A stretch of 64,000 bases of DNA from Gymnogyps californianus (taxonomy: Eukaryota; Chordata; Aves; Accipitriformes; Cathartidae). Positions 39,456-51,644 of the stretch are shown here, piece by piece (the first letter of the stretch is position 1; every line of letters starts with the position of its first letter). The stretch lies in assembly GCF_018139145.2 (NCBI RefSeq), contig NC_059478.1, forward strand, positions 6,324,001-6,388,000, written 5' to 3'. The notes beneath the pieces were generated by a model. That model worked only from the letters and a program-made list of their open reading frames with translations. It made no database searches and was not told where the DNA came from. Position numbers and translations under genes: made by a program.

Positions 39456-40885
39456 TGGCATGGCTGGACGAGGAGTTAAACTTTAGCGGGGAGGGTTGAA
39501 AACGAGCAAAGCAATATGAGAAGGAAAGGCATACATTAGGAAAATGAGAAATTGTAAAGGTACCCAGGACTAGATTGAAAAAGTAATGCCTTTAAAAAAA
39601 AAAAATAAGTCGCATGGGTAAACAAAGTAGTGAAGAATCTGTTTATAGCTTTCAGTGGGACCAACCAAACTCTTCTTATCGATGTGCTAATTAATTTGCT
39701 GAGGCTTTTACTGGCAGTTGCCTTTTTTTCTGTAGAGCTTGCCAAGGGGTGAGTATCCCTTGGGCTGGGCAGGTTTAAATTTGGGCATGACTTTAGACAC
39801 TTCCTATTTGCAGTGCAGCGCCACAGACCCAAAGAAGATGGGATGCTTCCCTGGCTGGGCCATGCACCCCTTCCCCTGCAGCGTCGGGATGTCAGGCTTA
39901 TTTTGGCTAGCATGGGGGCCACGCTCGGTTTTGTCCCCTCAGTTACTCTTGATTTTTCTTCTATATTTATTTTATTTTTGCTCCTGGAGTGGTGATTTCC
40001 CAGCCTTTCTCCTGACCACTGTGCTCGGCTGCTCTTGCCTCCCTGTTTGCTGTGGAGGAGGAGTTCAGGTGTCTCCAAACAATGCTCTGGGAAGGGGTTA
40101 AGATGACTGATGTGCTCAATTTGATGCGTTATTGCCATATTTTCCTCCCTGTGTCAGGGTTGTAGTGAGGAAGGGGGTGACAGCCCTGGTGTGAAGCGCC
40201 TGCTCCTTGCTTTTCTCTCCTCCCCTCTTTCACCTCCATCACGGGCAAGTGCTGGGGGGGTGGAATTTCAGGGGCTGCTGGAGCGAAACCCTTCCCACAG
40301 CAATAACGTGCTGAACGGAGCTTCTCCAACACGAGAATAAAGCATTTCACCGCAACGAGGCTTCGGGTGTATTCTCAGACAGGAGCATCTCCTGTCTATA
40401 GAGCATCATTTATTTTGCTTAGCTGAGGAGCGTTGCTTGGCTCAGTGTTTCGGGCAGCATTCCTGCGCCTTTCGCTCCCGTGTGCAGCTCCCGAGCCAAA
40501 GCCGTGCTGATATTTCTACATCCAGCCTCCTAAGCTGCTGCCTGTCTCTGCCAGGCTGCCTGGCCATCATCCTGCGAGCAGGGGCTGGAGCGGGGAGGGG
40601 ACATATGGATGCTCCGGCCAGGGATGCTCCAGTGCTTGTGCCCACCTGGGAGGCAGCGTGCGAGGGCACTGCACCATCTGCCGGCACGTGTGCCGCTTGC
40701 ACGGCCCCTGCCTGCGCGGGCAGCCGAGTGCAGGCAGGGCTTGGCATCGACCAGCTTCTTGGCGAGTGCATGGCTGCCTGCTGGGCTGGATGGGGAGAGC
40801 CACGCTGGGGGTTACTGGGTTGTGCTCCCAGCTGAGCTGTGCCATGCCCAGCCCCTTTTATTCTTCCCAATCCTCTGCAAAAGCA

Positions 40886-40932
40886 AAAAAAAAAAAAAAC
40901 AAAACAAAACCAACCCAAAAAGCAAAAGCAGC
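40886..40932 (+). repeat. A-rich low-complexity tract
   Basis: A run of about 14 A continues into CAAAACAAAACC and CCAAAAAGCAAAAGC, similar in composition to the tract at 39.4 kb. No body of a known element is attached. Confidence 0.65.
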
Positions 40933-41323
40933 GCAGGGGTGGTTTGATCCAGGTCTCCCGAGTCTCCTCTTTTCCCATCCGTGAGGCAGCATGGAGGCTC
41001 ATCGCATTGTGGTCCAGCCATGGGGAGCTGTGCTGCTCCGGGAACCCCAGGGAGGGCTGGCTGCAGGGTCACGGAGCTGCAGATTCAAGAGCTGCAGGGG
41101 TGCCCAGACTGGGAAGGAGGAGGAAAGCAGTAATGCAGGAGATGCTACTCCTTACCCTGGGCTTGGGGGTCCAATGTTGTGAGCCCTGTACCTGGTTTGA
41201 GAGGATCTAGCCCAGCACACCCAGGAGAAACGGGACTTTCAGCTGGCGTGGGAGGAAGGGAATGGTGGGGGGGCAAATAGAGCAAAGCCCTGAGCCTCCC
41301 CTCTCTGTCTTGTGCCCCTTCAG

Positions 41324-41768
41324 AGTGATGAGCTACAACAGCACCAAAGATGCTGGGATTCGGCACGTGCTCCGTCAGCACCCCGGCGCCGGGCAGGGGG
41401 GCTGAGCTGGACGCTGCCTCCCCCCACTACGTCCTGGCCCTGCCCGAGGAGGAGACGTGGCGCAAGCACCGGCTCGGCCTGATGCAAACCACCCAGTCCT
41501 GCAACCTGCTGGAGCCCGAGAGCCTGGCCGAGGCCCTGGTCTCGCGCGCCGCCAGCTTCGATGCCCTCTACGAGCCCCGGTCCCGGGATGCCGACGCTGG
41601 CATGGAGACGGGCAGCACTTTCGACCTGGGGCTCGGCCAGTACGTCCCTGTGAGCCCGGACGTTATCAAGCGCCGGCGGGGCGGGCTGATTGAGCAGAGG
41701 GACATTATCAAGGCGCACGAGGCGCACAAGATGCAGAGCACGCCGCAGGCGCGGAGGAAGGAGTGGGA
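41324..41768 (+). CDS. Upstream coding exon, probable alternative N-terminus of CACNA1E; ORF starts at 41350
   Basis: The exon is bounded by a strong 3' splice site (long pyrimidine tract, CCCCTTCAG ending at 41323) and a consensus donor (GA|GTAAGTACC, intron from 41769). From the ATG at 41350 it is open for 139 codons plus two bases; in-frame stops at 41326 and 41329 make this the first start in that frame. The product is protein-like: an acidic/aromatic patch (LPEEETWRKHRLGL), a Leu/Ala helix-like stretch (LLEPESLAEALVSRAASF), a Gly/Asp-rich linker, basic KRRRGG, and a charged helical end (IEQRDIIKAHEAHK to ARRKEWE). I see no signal peptide, membrane segment or known domain. Ending in phase 2, it joins in frame to the acceptor at 59003. 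The coding call is strong; membership of CACNA1E is inferred. It could instead be the first coding exon of a separate unrecognised gene. Confidence 0.72.
41328..41405 (+). other. Short upstream ORF overlapping the main start of the 41.3 kb exon
   Basis: An ATG only four bases into the exon (G at -3) opens a 25-codon frame beginning MSYNSTKDAGIRHVLRQ. It stops at TGA 41403-41405, downstream of the main ATG (41350) in another frame. It ends just after a run of six G (41396-41401). Removing one G would fuse this frame to the long frame, so either it is a regulatory overlapping upstream ORF or the G run carries an indel and this is the true N-terminus. Confidence 0.4.
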
Positions 41769-44700
41769 GTAAGTACCGGAGAGCCCCCAGCCCAGGTGGG
41801 CAGCCGGGGGGGAGCGGGAGCGTTCCTCGTCCTCTGCGGGGCACGTGAGGGGGGGGGGCTTGTGGGGTGTCATGTTGGTGTCACCCCCGTGGAGCAGGCG
41901 ACACCAGCTGTGCTCGATCTCCTGGTAATCCTGAGCTGGGCTGCTTCTCCCCATCACCTTTGTTTTCCAGGGAGGATTTTTAAAGGCAGGGAACAACTTG
42001 AAACATAGGGAATGAGATAGTTTGGTTTGGTTTTTTCCCCCCACCCTGCCAAACCTCTTCTGAGTCCTTTCCTCTCCCTGTGCTGATGGGATGTGTGGTC
42101 CTGCCTCCAGCAGCTGGGACCTCTTGCAGCACCCGTCCTGCCCTGGGGCTCGGCATGTCCCGCAGGGCTTGGGCTTGTCTGAGCCTGCTGGACCACGGTA
42201 TTTTTCTGATGGGCTGAGTTTGCAGGGGGTGTGTGAGAGATGGAGAGAGATAGCGGTGTGCCGTGTACGGGAGGCAAGTGTTTGTCAGCCAAAGCGGTTG
42301 AAGATGTCTCTCTCGGCTCTGAGCTGGAGGGTGGCATCTGACGGGAACGGTGCGAAGGGGCCTCTGTGGATGAGGGGGTTCCCCAAGTTGTGGGGCAGTT
42401 AGCAGGATGTAGAAGAAACTTGGAAGTTCTCTATCTTGGAAGTCCTCAAGACAGTTTCCCTTGGCTGCAGTGGGGCTTTTGGATGCATTTGGGGTCATTG
42501 CCTTCTGCTTTTACTGTGGCTTGAGCCCTGCTGCGAGGGGATTTGTATTTAATGCTAAGAAGTGGCCAAGTCCCCGAATCACAGCAAGCTGGAGATATTA
42601 ATGAACTTGGGAAAACAGAAGAGAAGTGCTTGGCAGAGCTAGAACCCACTTGTTTTATTATTTTCCCTTAATTAACTTCTTCCAATAGTTTGCCTTGGCG
42701 CTGTGAGAAAACCCTAGCTCCAAGTCCTGGATTATTCTCCCTCGCCTGGCATTCACTGTGCAACCAAAGCTGCAGCCACGTGTTTCAATCCTGCATTTAA
42801 ATTACAAGGTTCCCCGCCTTGTGCCTGCTCAGAAAATTTGCCTGGAATAAGCTGCTGCAGAACATTCTGCTCCAGTATTGCTGGTCCAGAGCAGCTCCCT
42901 GCCTTTGGGTGCTTTATTTGGGGAATAACCAATGTATTATAAAACACCTGAAGGAGGTGGGAGCCCCGGTATTAATTAGATGTGGTATGTTGCTTTGGCA
43001 AGATCCAGGTTAGTGCTCCGCTCGTTTGAAGCGAGTAGGATTTCTTTGGGATGCTTTGCATGATAAAACTGCTTGTGATAATGCTGAGGTGGCTCCTGCC
43101 TCTTCTTTTCTTTTTTTTTTTGTTTTTTTTGGAGGGGAGCCCATCAGTGAGGCAGGCTCTCCCTGGCCCTTTCGGCTCGATGCTCATCCCTTTGTGCCCA
43201 GGGAACCTCCTGGCCAGTGACTCAGGAAGCCCCACACAAGGGAAATAAATTGACATATGGGCTCAGCAAGTGCTCGGTGCCTTGTTATCTTTTGCGACCC
43301 ACCAGGGATGCCAGATGAATAAATCATGGCCGGGCAGGAAGCAGAGGGATGGCCTTGTTAATTGTCGGCTGGCGGAGTGAGTTCCTAGAATGGCTGCTGG
43401 CTAATTAACTGCCTGGATGACTACAGCTCTATTTTGTGGCAGGGAGATGAAGCCGGAGCCCTTCCTGCTCATACTGCGCAGCACGTGCCCCTTTTGCTGC
43501 CCTCGGCTGCTCCATCTAGCAGTAGCTCAAATACAAAGCCTAATATTTCTGTCTTTAATGCAATGGGAATACATGGACAGCTGTGCTGGCTGCTGCTGTC
43601 CCAACCTGTTTAATGGGGTGTTTTCCCAGGCTGGTAGGGTCCAATCTTTGCATTTCCCAGCTCCTGGGTACTTGGCTTTGGCATGCTTTGCAATGGTTTT
43701 GTGAGCATGCATGGGAAGTCACATCTAAGGCAGGTGTCCCTGAGATTTGGGATGGGCTGCCCTCCCTTTACCAGCCCTGGCTCGTTGCTGTCGGGGTCTG
43801 GCCATGGGGCTCTCTCCTTGCAGATGCCCAAGCCCACAGCCCAGTAGCCACGCTGCAGGAGATGGAGATGCTGGTGCTTTGCAGAAGCCCCTGGTGCTGG
43901 GGGGGTCACCAGGCTCTGGCACTGATGGCAGCCCTTGGACTTCGCAGACCTCGCGTCCCACTGAGGACCAGTGAGCCCCACTGCCTGTCCTGGCCAGGTC
44001 CCTTCCCAGGGAGCCAGCGGTCTCGGCGCAGCAGGCTGAGCCCCAGAGGGCTGGGTCTGTGTCTCTCCTGGAGTTAGGTGCCCTGATACCCCTTCAGCCT
44101 ACAAAAACCATATGCCAGAGGCTCCTGCTTTAACCTCAGACTCATAAACCAATGATGTTTTCCCAAAAACTTTGCCAAAGTCCAGGCCGGTGTGCAGAGC
44201 TGGTAACCCCAGTACCGTGGATGCTCTCTGGGACTAGATGGATAGCATGTGGGGGGAGAAAAAGCAAATTAATTTCCTTATCTATGATTTTATTAGTAAT
44301 AATGTGATTTCCTTGTGATTTGACTTTCGGAAGGGCCCATCTTGCATGCTTTGAATTGCCCTAGGGGCTTTCGCCTGGGAGGTCTGGCTCTGTCTCTCCC
44401 GGTGAGCAGTGGGGGTGGTATTTTCCCATGGCCCCGGTGTGGCGGTGGGCATTAGATGGAATGTGGGGAACCAGGAAAATGGCTTTTCTGCTCGGCTTTG
44501 AGCTGTGGCAGACCCTGGGGGGGACGGCTAGCTTGCCTGTGGGGTCAGGGCAGCCCCAGAATAACTGATTATTTTTTTTTAACCTTGTTGCCAAAACTTG
44601 ATGAGTTAAGCCAGGATGGCTCAGAGAGGTCTGTACCTCCTTCATAAGGCTTCTGGTGAGTTTTTGGTTAAACATTGTGCCCTGAGTGCCTTCTGTCTTG

Positions 44701-45177
44701 CACGAATTAACTCCGACACTCGTTTCTGACGTGGTGCTGCTGGGCGTCTGTTGCCTTGGTCGGGGCTCTGGGAGTGACTGGGTAGCTGCTGGAGATCCCC
44801 TCTCAAGCTGCTGTTTGCCAGCCATGGCTGGGTGGCGTGGGGTGGGGTGGGCACGGGGAGCGGGTGCCACGTGTGCCTCTCCTCTGTCGCACGAGAGACC
44901 TCTGCTCCCCTGGAGTAGCTTTGCAGATGCAGCGTTCCTGGTGTGCAGGCAGACGTTGTGTGCAGCTGCTCTTGTGCTGGGTTGCAGTGAGGGAAGAGAA
45001 GTGAAGGCTTTTTTCTTACTCACCAGTGCTAGCATTGTCAGGTCCGACCCTTACCAAGCCTCCATCTCTGCTGCCTTTTGCCAGTGGAAAAAAAACCATA
45101 AATAAAATGTGCTTGCCCCTTAATAAGATAGCAGTTTTCCCCCTCCTATTTTTATTCTCTTTTCCCTGTTTTTTTTT

Positions 45178-45388
45178 TTCCCGTGGGGAAACTGAGGCAG
45201 AGAGCAGAAAACACTATCTGCTAAGTGTGCACAGGGCAGTGGCTCTGTGGGAGGCTTAACTTTATGGTGAAGGGTGCATGTACCAGCCCACCTTGTCCTT
45301 GACTAAAGGACTTAAGCCCAAGGCAGACATTAAACCCCATTTTTCAGAGTCCCAGCCCAATGCCCTGCCCTCCATCCTGCTGTTCACA
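45178..45388 (-). mobile_element. MIR/CORE-SINE-like ancient SINE fragment
   Basis: GTGGGGAAACTGAGGCAGAGAG at the left and AGAGTCCCAGCCCAATGCCCTGCCCTCCAT at the right correspond in order to the two ends of a reverse-complemented MIR (GGGGAAACTGAGGCACAGAG and GACTCCCAGTCCAGTGCTCT). The middle is poorly conserved. It is an old tRNA-derived SINE remnant. Confidence 0.5.
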
Positions 45389-47399
45389 CGTTGGGGTCAG
45401 GGATGAAGGTATACGGAGGTATCTGCTTGGCGTGCGGCTGCTGCGTGAAGTGGTCATGGTTGAATCACTGGTGTCTTTGCCACGTATGTGTGGTAGCATC
45501 ACTTGGACTACGTCTGGCTGAGAGAGAGCTCAAAAGAAAAGCTCCTTGTCAAAATAAGCAAACGGGGAACCTCCTGTGGCTTCTCTGGGCTGAGAAGCCG
45601 CTTCCTTAGCTGATGGTAAGGACAGGCAGAGCCACCTGGGGAACATCCCAGAAAAGCCTCAAGCTGAGTTTGCAGCAGACAGGACCCAAACCTGCCTTTC
45701 ATGGCTTAAAACCACATGTGCATGGATATTTGTTGAGCTTAGCTTGAGCAATTTGGGGAATGCAAGCTGTGCCTTTGTTTTGGAATGATAGCTGCAGCAA
45801 GGATGAATGGAAAAGCCTGATTCCCAGATGTCGAGCAGAGGAGACTGGAGGGAAAGCAGCTGTGTCTTGGTACAGTTTGGAGGTGATAGTGTGGAGGTGG
45901 GATGCCGTAATTCAGTGTTAGAGTACCTGGGGCTCAGGGGTGATGGGTGGCAGTTTTCGGTGTCTGGTGGGAAGTGGTGCACTTTGCCCATAGCACAGGA
46001 CAGTGCTGCTAAAGGATAGGGTCATTAAAAGTGATCTCCTGCCTTGCAGCGTCTTAGAGTTGATGGCTTTGATGCTAGGAGCTTGCTAGGTCTCCCTTGC
46101 CATGGTACGATCCACGGTGAGATCCCCGTAGCCCATCTGGGAGCCCATGGTCCATGGAGCAGCAGGGCAGGAGAGCTTTCTGCTGCTCGCTCAGATCTGT
46201 ACCTGCAACGCAGACTGTGGGGAGCTGTTGGGCTGGAGCGTAATGTTACTGCAGCTCTGCCTTCGCGCGGTTTTATTGGAAGAAGTAAGAGAACAGAAGA
46301 AGCTGTGAAAACGCACAGGGTGTTGCTAACAGATCTCAGGGGCTCTTCATGACTTGGCAGTCTCTGTCTGGTTATGTGCACGCTCTGCATCTGAGATTAC
46401 AAATGAAGCTGACTTTTTAATCCTTTTTTTTTTCCCCCCTTAGTGCTGAATGAGACAAAGGGCCCCCTTGGTGTGTGCTGGGCTGCCAGCTCCATCGCCG
46501 CTTCCCAGCGTGTTCCCCAGCATGTCGCACGATCTCAGTTTAATTGGCTGCGGTGATGGAGAGGGCAGGAGCGCGCGTGGGGCAGCCCTGCTGCTTGCTC
46601 CTCGGTGCTGGTGAGGCTGCTCGGGAAATGCCCCCGGGCTGGGGCTGCTTTGGCAGCAGCGTGGTCCTGGCTGGACCAGCGCCCATCACCCTGGCCCTCC
46701 TCGGATCTGCAGGGAAGGGACAAGCCCCAGGGCGGCTCTGAGTTGCCGTCACGGATGCCGGTAGCTCTGCGGCCCAGTTTTGGGAGAGGTGTTGGATGTA
46801 GTGGGTGTTGCTGCTGTGCTGTAAGCAGCAGCCCTGCTCTGTGCGGCAGCTCCTGCCCACCCGAGTGGGCTCTGTGGGAGGCTGCTCAGTGCTGTCCTGC
46901 CCCAGCGTGGGGCTGGGAGCGAGGGGCTGGAGGAGGGTGCTGGCTCCTGGCTGCAGCATTGATGTTGGGAGGGAGGGACCTGCAAAATAGTAGCACTTAC
47001 TCCCCCCCATAGGTGCTGCCAGGGAGGGAGAAGGTGCCCTGGCATCCCCTCCTGGTCTTGGCTCTGGCACCAATGTCCAGTGCCCGTCACCCCTCCTCAT
47101 GCCTCCCTCCCTGACCCTGCCCTGGGAGGTAGATGACTTTCCTCCTCCAGCACCTCTGCAGTGTCGGTCGCTGTCAGAGGCAGCTTAGCCACGTCCCTCT
47201 CCATCGTGGGCTCCTGTTCAGACGTCTGCTGCCATGTGCCCGGGAGCTTGGGGGAGCTGGGCAGGAAGGTTGGGGCAGCGCAGGCAGCTGGCAGGAGCTG
47301 TGGGGGGGCTCTGCGGGTGAAAGCCCCAAGATGTCGGTGGCAGATGAAGCCAGGCTCCCATACTTGGGAGCGTCCTTCATGGAGGTACACCTATCTCTC

Positions 47400-47465
47400 C
47401 TATGCAAGTCCTCTGCAACCTAGGGCAAAGCAATTAACCTCTCCGAGAGCCTAATGAGTGGCCCT
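47400..47465 (+). mobile_element. MIR-like SINE fragment
   Basis: CTGCAACCTAGGGCAAAGCAATTAACCTCTCCGAGAGCCT closely follows the MIR core (TGACCTTGGGCAAGTCACTTAACCTCTCTGAGCCT). It is a short forward-strand remnant. Confidence 0.55.
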
Positions 47466-48214
47466 CAGTTAAGATGACTCTCCCTGCTTATGTTTTACCC
47501 TGCAAGAGTAGCAATGCAGGTGGTGGAAAGGGCCGTGGATGTGGTAAACTTGGGAGCACTGAAATATGGCTTTTATTATGGTAACTTGGCCTTGAGCAGC
47601 AGAGGAGCATCTCTCCCAGAGGTATCTGCCCTGGACCTCCCTGCGCTCTCCCTCCTTCCCTTCAATGCAGACCAAGGTTTGGATGCATGGGAAGGAGATT
47701 GTTTTCTGACCCAGGATGAGATTGAGTTCCACTGAATATCCTGACAACAGCATGGAAATAACAGCATCTTTCCCTGAACTGTCTCAAAGTCTGGGTTTCT
47801 GGCACACCCTGGAGGAAGAATTCCCTTTCTGAGTTAATTCAGGTGACTTTGCAAAGCCTCCCAAGGGCTGCCGGGAGGGCGCACAGTTATGGTCAGTCCC
47901 AGCCTGCCTGTGTGGCTGAAGCCACTCTTCCAGGGAGCTGGGCTCATTAGGAGCTGGTTGCTGAACATGGAGGGGCGAGGCAGTTCCCAGCAGATGCCGC
48001 AGCTTTGGAGCTGCTGCCTCGTGTTTTGTCACTGCATCCTGGCACGCCTCATTCCTGCTTCCCTCGCCGGAGTCCTGCAGCTGCGGGTGTCGGGAAGCTT
48101 TGTTAGCACATCTCGGGGCTGCGTTGAAGCCATGCGCCGTGCTGGGGCTGGTTGTGCTTCCCAGGAACCAGCCTTCGGAGAGAGCTTCCCCCTTGGCCTG
48201 GCCACAGCTCAGAA

Positions 48215-49062
48215 GCACAGAATTGCCGGGAGGCAGTGAGGTGGGAAAGAACCTTGAGCACGGTCACCTAGAGCAGGCTGCCCAGGACTGTGTCCAGGCG
48301 GGTTTTGAGTATCTCTAAAGATGGAGACTCCACAACCTCTCTGGGCAGCCCGTCCCAAATACTCAGTTCCCCTTGCAGTCAAAAAGTTTATTCCTATGTA
48401 TAAACAGAGTTTCTTTTATTGCAGTTTGTGCCCATTGCCTCTTGTCCGGTCACTGGGTGCCACAGAGAAGAGTCTGGCTCTGCCTTTACTCCCCACGCCG
48501 TCAGGTGTTCACACGCATTGATAAGATCTGCTCTGAGCCTTTTCCAACCAGGCTGAGCTGCCCCCAGCTCTCCCAGCCTCTCTTTGTAGGGCAGATGCTC
48601 CACTCCTTTAGTCACCTTTGCTGGAGTTGCTCCGGTAAGTCCACGTCTCCCCTGTCCCGAGGGGCACAGCACTTTGGATTGTGTCTCAGCAGGGCTGAGC
48701 CAGAGGGAAAGGGTCACCTCCTCAACCTGCTGGCAACGCTTTGCCTAACGCAGCCCGGGAGGCTGTTGGCCTCCTTTGCTGCAAGAGCACGCTGCTGGCT
48801 CCTGGTCAGCTTGGTGTCCGCCAGGTCCTTCAGGGCTTCCTCTGCCAAGCTGCTTCCCAGCCACCATGTACTGGGTTCTTCCCCCAGTACAGGACTTGGC
48901 ATTTCCCGTGAAGCTGAGTTTCACGCCCTTCCTCTGCCTGTTTCTCCAGGCTGTCGAAGTCCCTCTGGATGGCAGCACAACCCTCTGCTTTATCAGTCCC
49001 AGTTTTAGATCATCTCCCCGCGCTGAGAGCACGATTCGGTGCAGCATGCATGCAACGAAACT
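48215..49062 (-). mobile_element. CR1 LINE, 5'-truncated, 3' portion
   Basis: Read on the + strand, this is the reverse complement of a CR1 3' end: GGTGGGAAAGAACCTTGAG, then the CACCTAGAGCAGGCTGCCCAG and CCACAACCTCTCTGGGCAGC landmarks. Further on come TTGCCTCTTGTCCGGTCACT, the AACCAGGCTGAGCTGCCCCC segment and CCCTCTGGATGGCAGCACAA. The element is therefore on the minus strand, about 850 bp long, cut off within the last part of the reverse transcriptase frame and non-functional. CR1 is the dominant LINE of birds, which supports the host assignment. The outer boundaries are approximate. Confidence 0.9.
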
Positions 49063-49323
49063 TCTGGTATCCAGTACTCATTTGCACCCTTGTCCTTTCC
49101 CTCCCCTGGAATAATCCAGCCTGTTCCCCTCTCCCAGGCAGCCCCTGGCTGTCCCTGTGTAATTCTGATGGGGGGCTGTTTGCTGGCCAGGAGATGTTTG
49201 TGGGAGAGGTGCTTTCCAGCCTCTCAAGTGTATATGGTTCAGATTATTTTCTATTCACAGTTTCTAAGGAGTAGTGTATAACCCCTGCTAATGTAAATTC
49301 TCTTATTGCCCTGTCATCTCTTA

Positions 49324-49368
49324 AATATAGGGTGGAAGGGACCTCAGGAGGTATCTAGTCCCATCAGA
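49324..49368 (-). mobile_element. CR1 3'-end fragment
   Basis: AGGGTGGAAGGGACCTCAGGAGGTATCTAGTCCC is the reverse complement of the CR1 3' terminal region (compare GGTTGGAAGGGACCTCAGGAGATC). Only the last few dozen bases survive. It lies 260 bp from the larger CR1 copy but is a separate insertion. Confidence 0.65.
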
Positions 49369-50008
49369 CTATAACTTTTAACTTAACTCTGTGTTTTACG
49401 TTTTAAAACATGTCTTGAGCACGTTTTACATTTTAAAACATAGATGACTTCTTGTTGTGCGCTCCCAAAGTGGCATTTTCTTCATTTCAGACCACATAGT
49501 TTTCAAACTTGGGAAAGGTTTTGGCAAGTTTGGTGAAAACCCAGCTGTGAGGATTAGTGCACAACCTGTCTCCAAAGAGACTTGTTCCTTGCAGACTTCC
49601 ATCTGTACCATGGAAATGGCACGTCCACCTAACTGCACAAACCAACGCCAGCGAAATTTCTGCTGTGTGTGTATGTGGGGGACACGATCTCAGTTCAGCT
49701 GCCTCCGAAGGGTTACGGGCTTTTCTGCGCTTGCCAGTCGGTCCTTCCTAGTTCGAAAGGTGTCTGCTGCGTTTGTGCATGGCAAACATTAATCCCTGGC
49801 TTGAACTGCTTGTGCTATGAGAGCTGGAAAAAAAAAAAATCCATGTGAAAAGTGAGGAAGGTGCCCGAAGTTGTACTAAAGCAGCTTTCAAATGTGGCTC
49901 TTGATTTCCCAAGGTGGCCTTTGAAACATCAAGAGATCTTTCTTAGAACTTCCTTAGAAAAGCAGAGAGGAGAGATCAATTTCTTGTCTCCACTTACCTT
50001 TTGCATGG

Positions 50009-50767
50009 TCAATGGGAAAGTCCACTCCGATCCTTCGGCGCAGGGTTACGGGTGCGTGGGTCACCCAAAACACGTCGCTGTTTCTGTTGCTTGGCTGGTT
50101 TTGGGCGGGCGCTATGCAAACCAGCAAGGCTCTCTCTCTTTAACTGGGAAAAATGTGCTGGTGCTTGTCCCCAGCTGTGGAGGACCACGGTGCCAAAGGA
50201 GATCAGTGTGGCATCGTCCTTCCCAAAACGCACCCGAAAGAGCCGGTGTTGTGGCTCATCTTTCATGGATGATGCTAACCAGCTGCGTGAGGGTTGCTTG
50301 GTGGGAAGCAGCTTTCCTGCGAGCTTGGAGCACACCGCTGTGGTGGATGATGCCACAACAAAACACACATCGTCCTCGTGAGCTCCGATACGAACCACGA
50401 GCCCTTTTTTTGTCATCAGAGGAGCTTCACAGGGGTCACTTTTTCCCCGCTCTAGCTCATGAGACGATAAAACGGTAGCTAACGTGCTGTAACTGTCTTC
50501 TCTGTGCATTTGCTCGAGTGGAAATAAGCCTAAAAATTCTTCAATGAACTTTTTCCCATTGAGGAATCGCACAAGACGCGCGCAGCCGCGCTTTCCCAGG
50601 GATGGGCGAGGGTGTTTGCCTTTGCAGAGGCTGTCGATCTGATGACTGCCTGTCGCCGCAGCAAGGGGGACGGTTTTTTCGCACCTCCCAGCACTGAGTA
50701 GCTTTCGGAGAGAGGTTTTGCTCTTTGGCCTTTTCTCTTTCACAGGTTTGGAAGATGGAAGTGGCAT
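50009..50767 (-). other. Unrecognised 252-codon open frame, possible decayed gene or antisense transcript exon
   Basis: The minus-strand frame starts at ATG 50767 (MPLPSSKPVKEKRPKSKTSL) and stops at 50006-50008. It is Lys/Arg-rich at the start, with GKKFIEEFLGLFPLEQ near the middle and RLFRVRFGKDDATL later. Just 5' of it, beyond one in-frame TGA, the same frame continues as KMELLKIFSGKPELTLSS, which also looks protein-like, so the frame may be an interrupted relic. A consensus minus-strand donor (AAAAG|GTAAGTGG) falls about a dozen bases after the stop. I recognise no family. The + strand is also open here, so chance openness in a stop-poor region remains a real alternative. If real, it would be antisense to the inferred CACNA1E intron. 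Confidence 0.25.
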
Positions 50768-51644
50768 CTCCTTCCTGGCTGCGTGCCAGGGATGGGGCTT
50801 CTCTGGCTGTCTTGAGCATCAGCTGCTCAGCGTAAGTTCAGGCTTGCCGGAAAAAATTTTCAACAGCTCCATCTTCTCCTGGCTCTTGTCCTGACAACGT
50901 AATCTTATTGAAGCCACCCTGTTTGCTAGCAGGTTGCTCCTGAGAAAGCTGAGCCTGTAAGTTTGGCTTCATTGAGATTGGGGATGGAGATGGTGGGTTT
51001 CTGGTCCAGCTTTCTTTTTGTTGCCGGGGATATTTGCAGCCCAAAGGCAGGAGGCTCCTCCATCGTCCTGCTCGCCAGTACCATGGTCGCTGTGTTTGTC
51101 TGACTTGAGCCTTGCAGGGCAGGCAGAGGATCAGAGGAAGCACAGGATGGTCCTCAGGCATGGACCTGCCTTTTCTGGGGGCGAAGAGGAGATCTAAGGG
51201 AGGAGAAAATCTCCTGCTGGCTTTGGCAGGAGCTAATGCTGCTGCACCAGAGGGGTCACGAGGATGCTGATGGAGGACGTGAGGGATTTTTTTCTGCTTC
51301 GGGCAGTGCAGAGGTTGAAAAAATGCTTTTAAAAAAATCACTCTCCAACCCTTTGGCAGGCTAGAAATAAGCTTTCTCCTGTTGACTGTCTATGGCTGGC
51401 CCCGGGGATGTCTTTTCTGAGCTCAGCCTCCTTGTTCCCACGCACGTGTGAAGCTTGGCAGCTCCGTGTTTGGCTGTGGCAGGATCTGCCCCTCGAGCCC
51501 CATGCTTGCAGGGCTTTGGTGGTAAGAAAGGGAATATCCCCCCCGGGTCTGTGCTCCTTCCTGCCCTTGGTCTCCTCTTCTCTGTGCTTCCCAGCCCTGA
51601 TCCTTTTGGCACAGTCACTCTCAAATATCCAATCTCCCTAATTT

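Larger units (their letters stand above)
17061..41323. other. Non-coding stretch between the distal CpG island and the upstream coding exon
   Basis: Twenty-four kilobases with no convincing coding sequence. They hold short tandem duplications, the CT microsatellite, A-rich tracts and a TATA-like element. If the distal island is the promoter, this would be a 5' UTR intron; otherwise it is intergenic. Confidence 0.55.

Noticed and set aside
39233..39499. Lys-rich open frame at the A-rich tract
   Set aside because: Its lysine/asparagine-rich part is only the translation of the A-rich low-complexity tract.
1..41323. A search by eye for IER5 or another neighbour that flanks CACNA1E in mammals
   Set aside because: No intronless frame of that kind or other recognisable neighbour is visible, so synteny cannot be used here.
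41375..41396. REST/RE1-like half site (TCAGCACCCCGG)
   Set aside because: Only the left half of the motif is present and it lies within coding sequence; the right half does not match.
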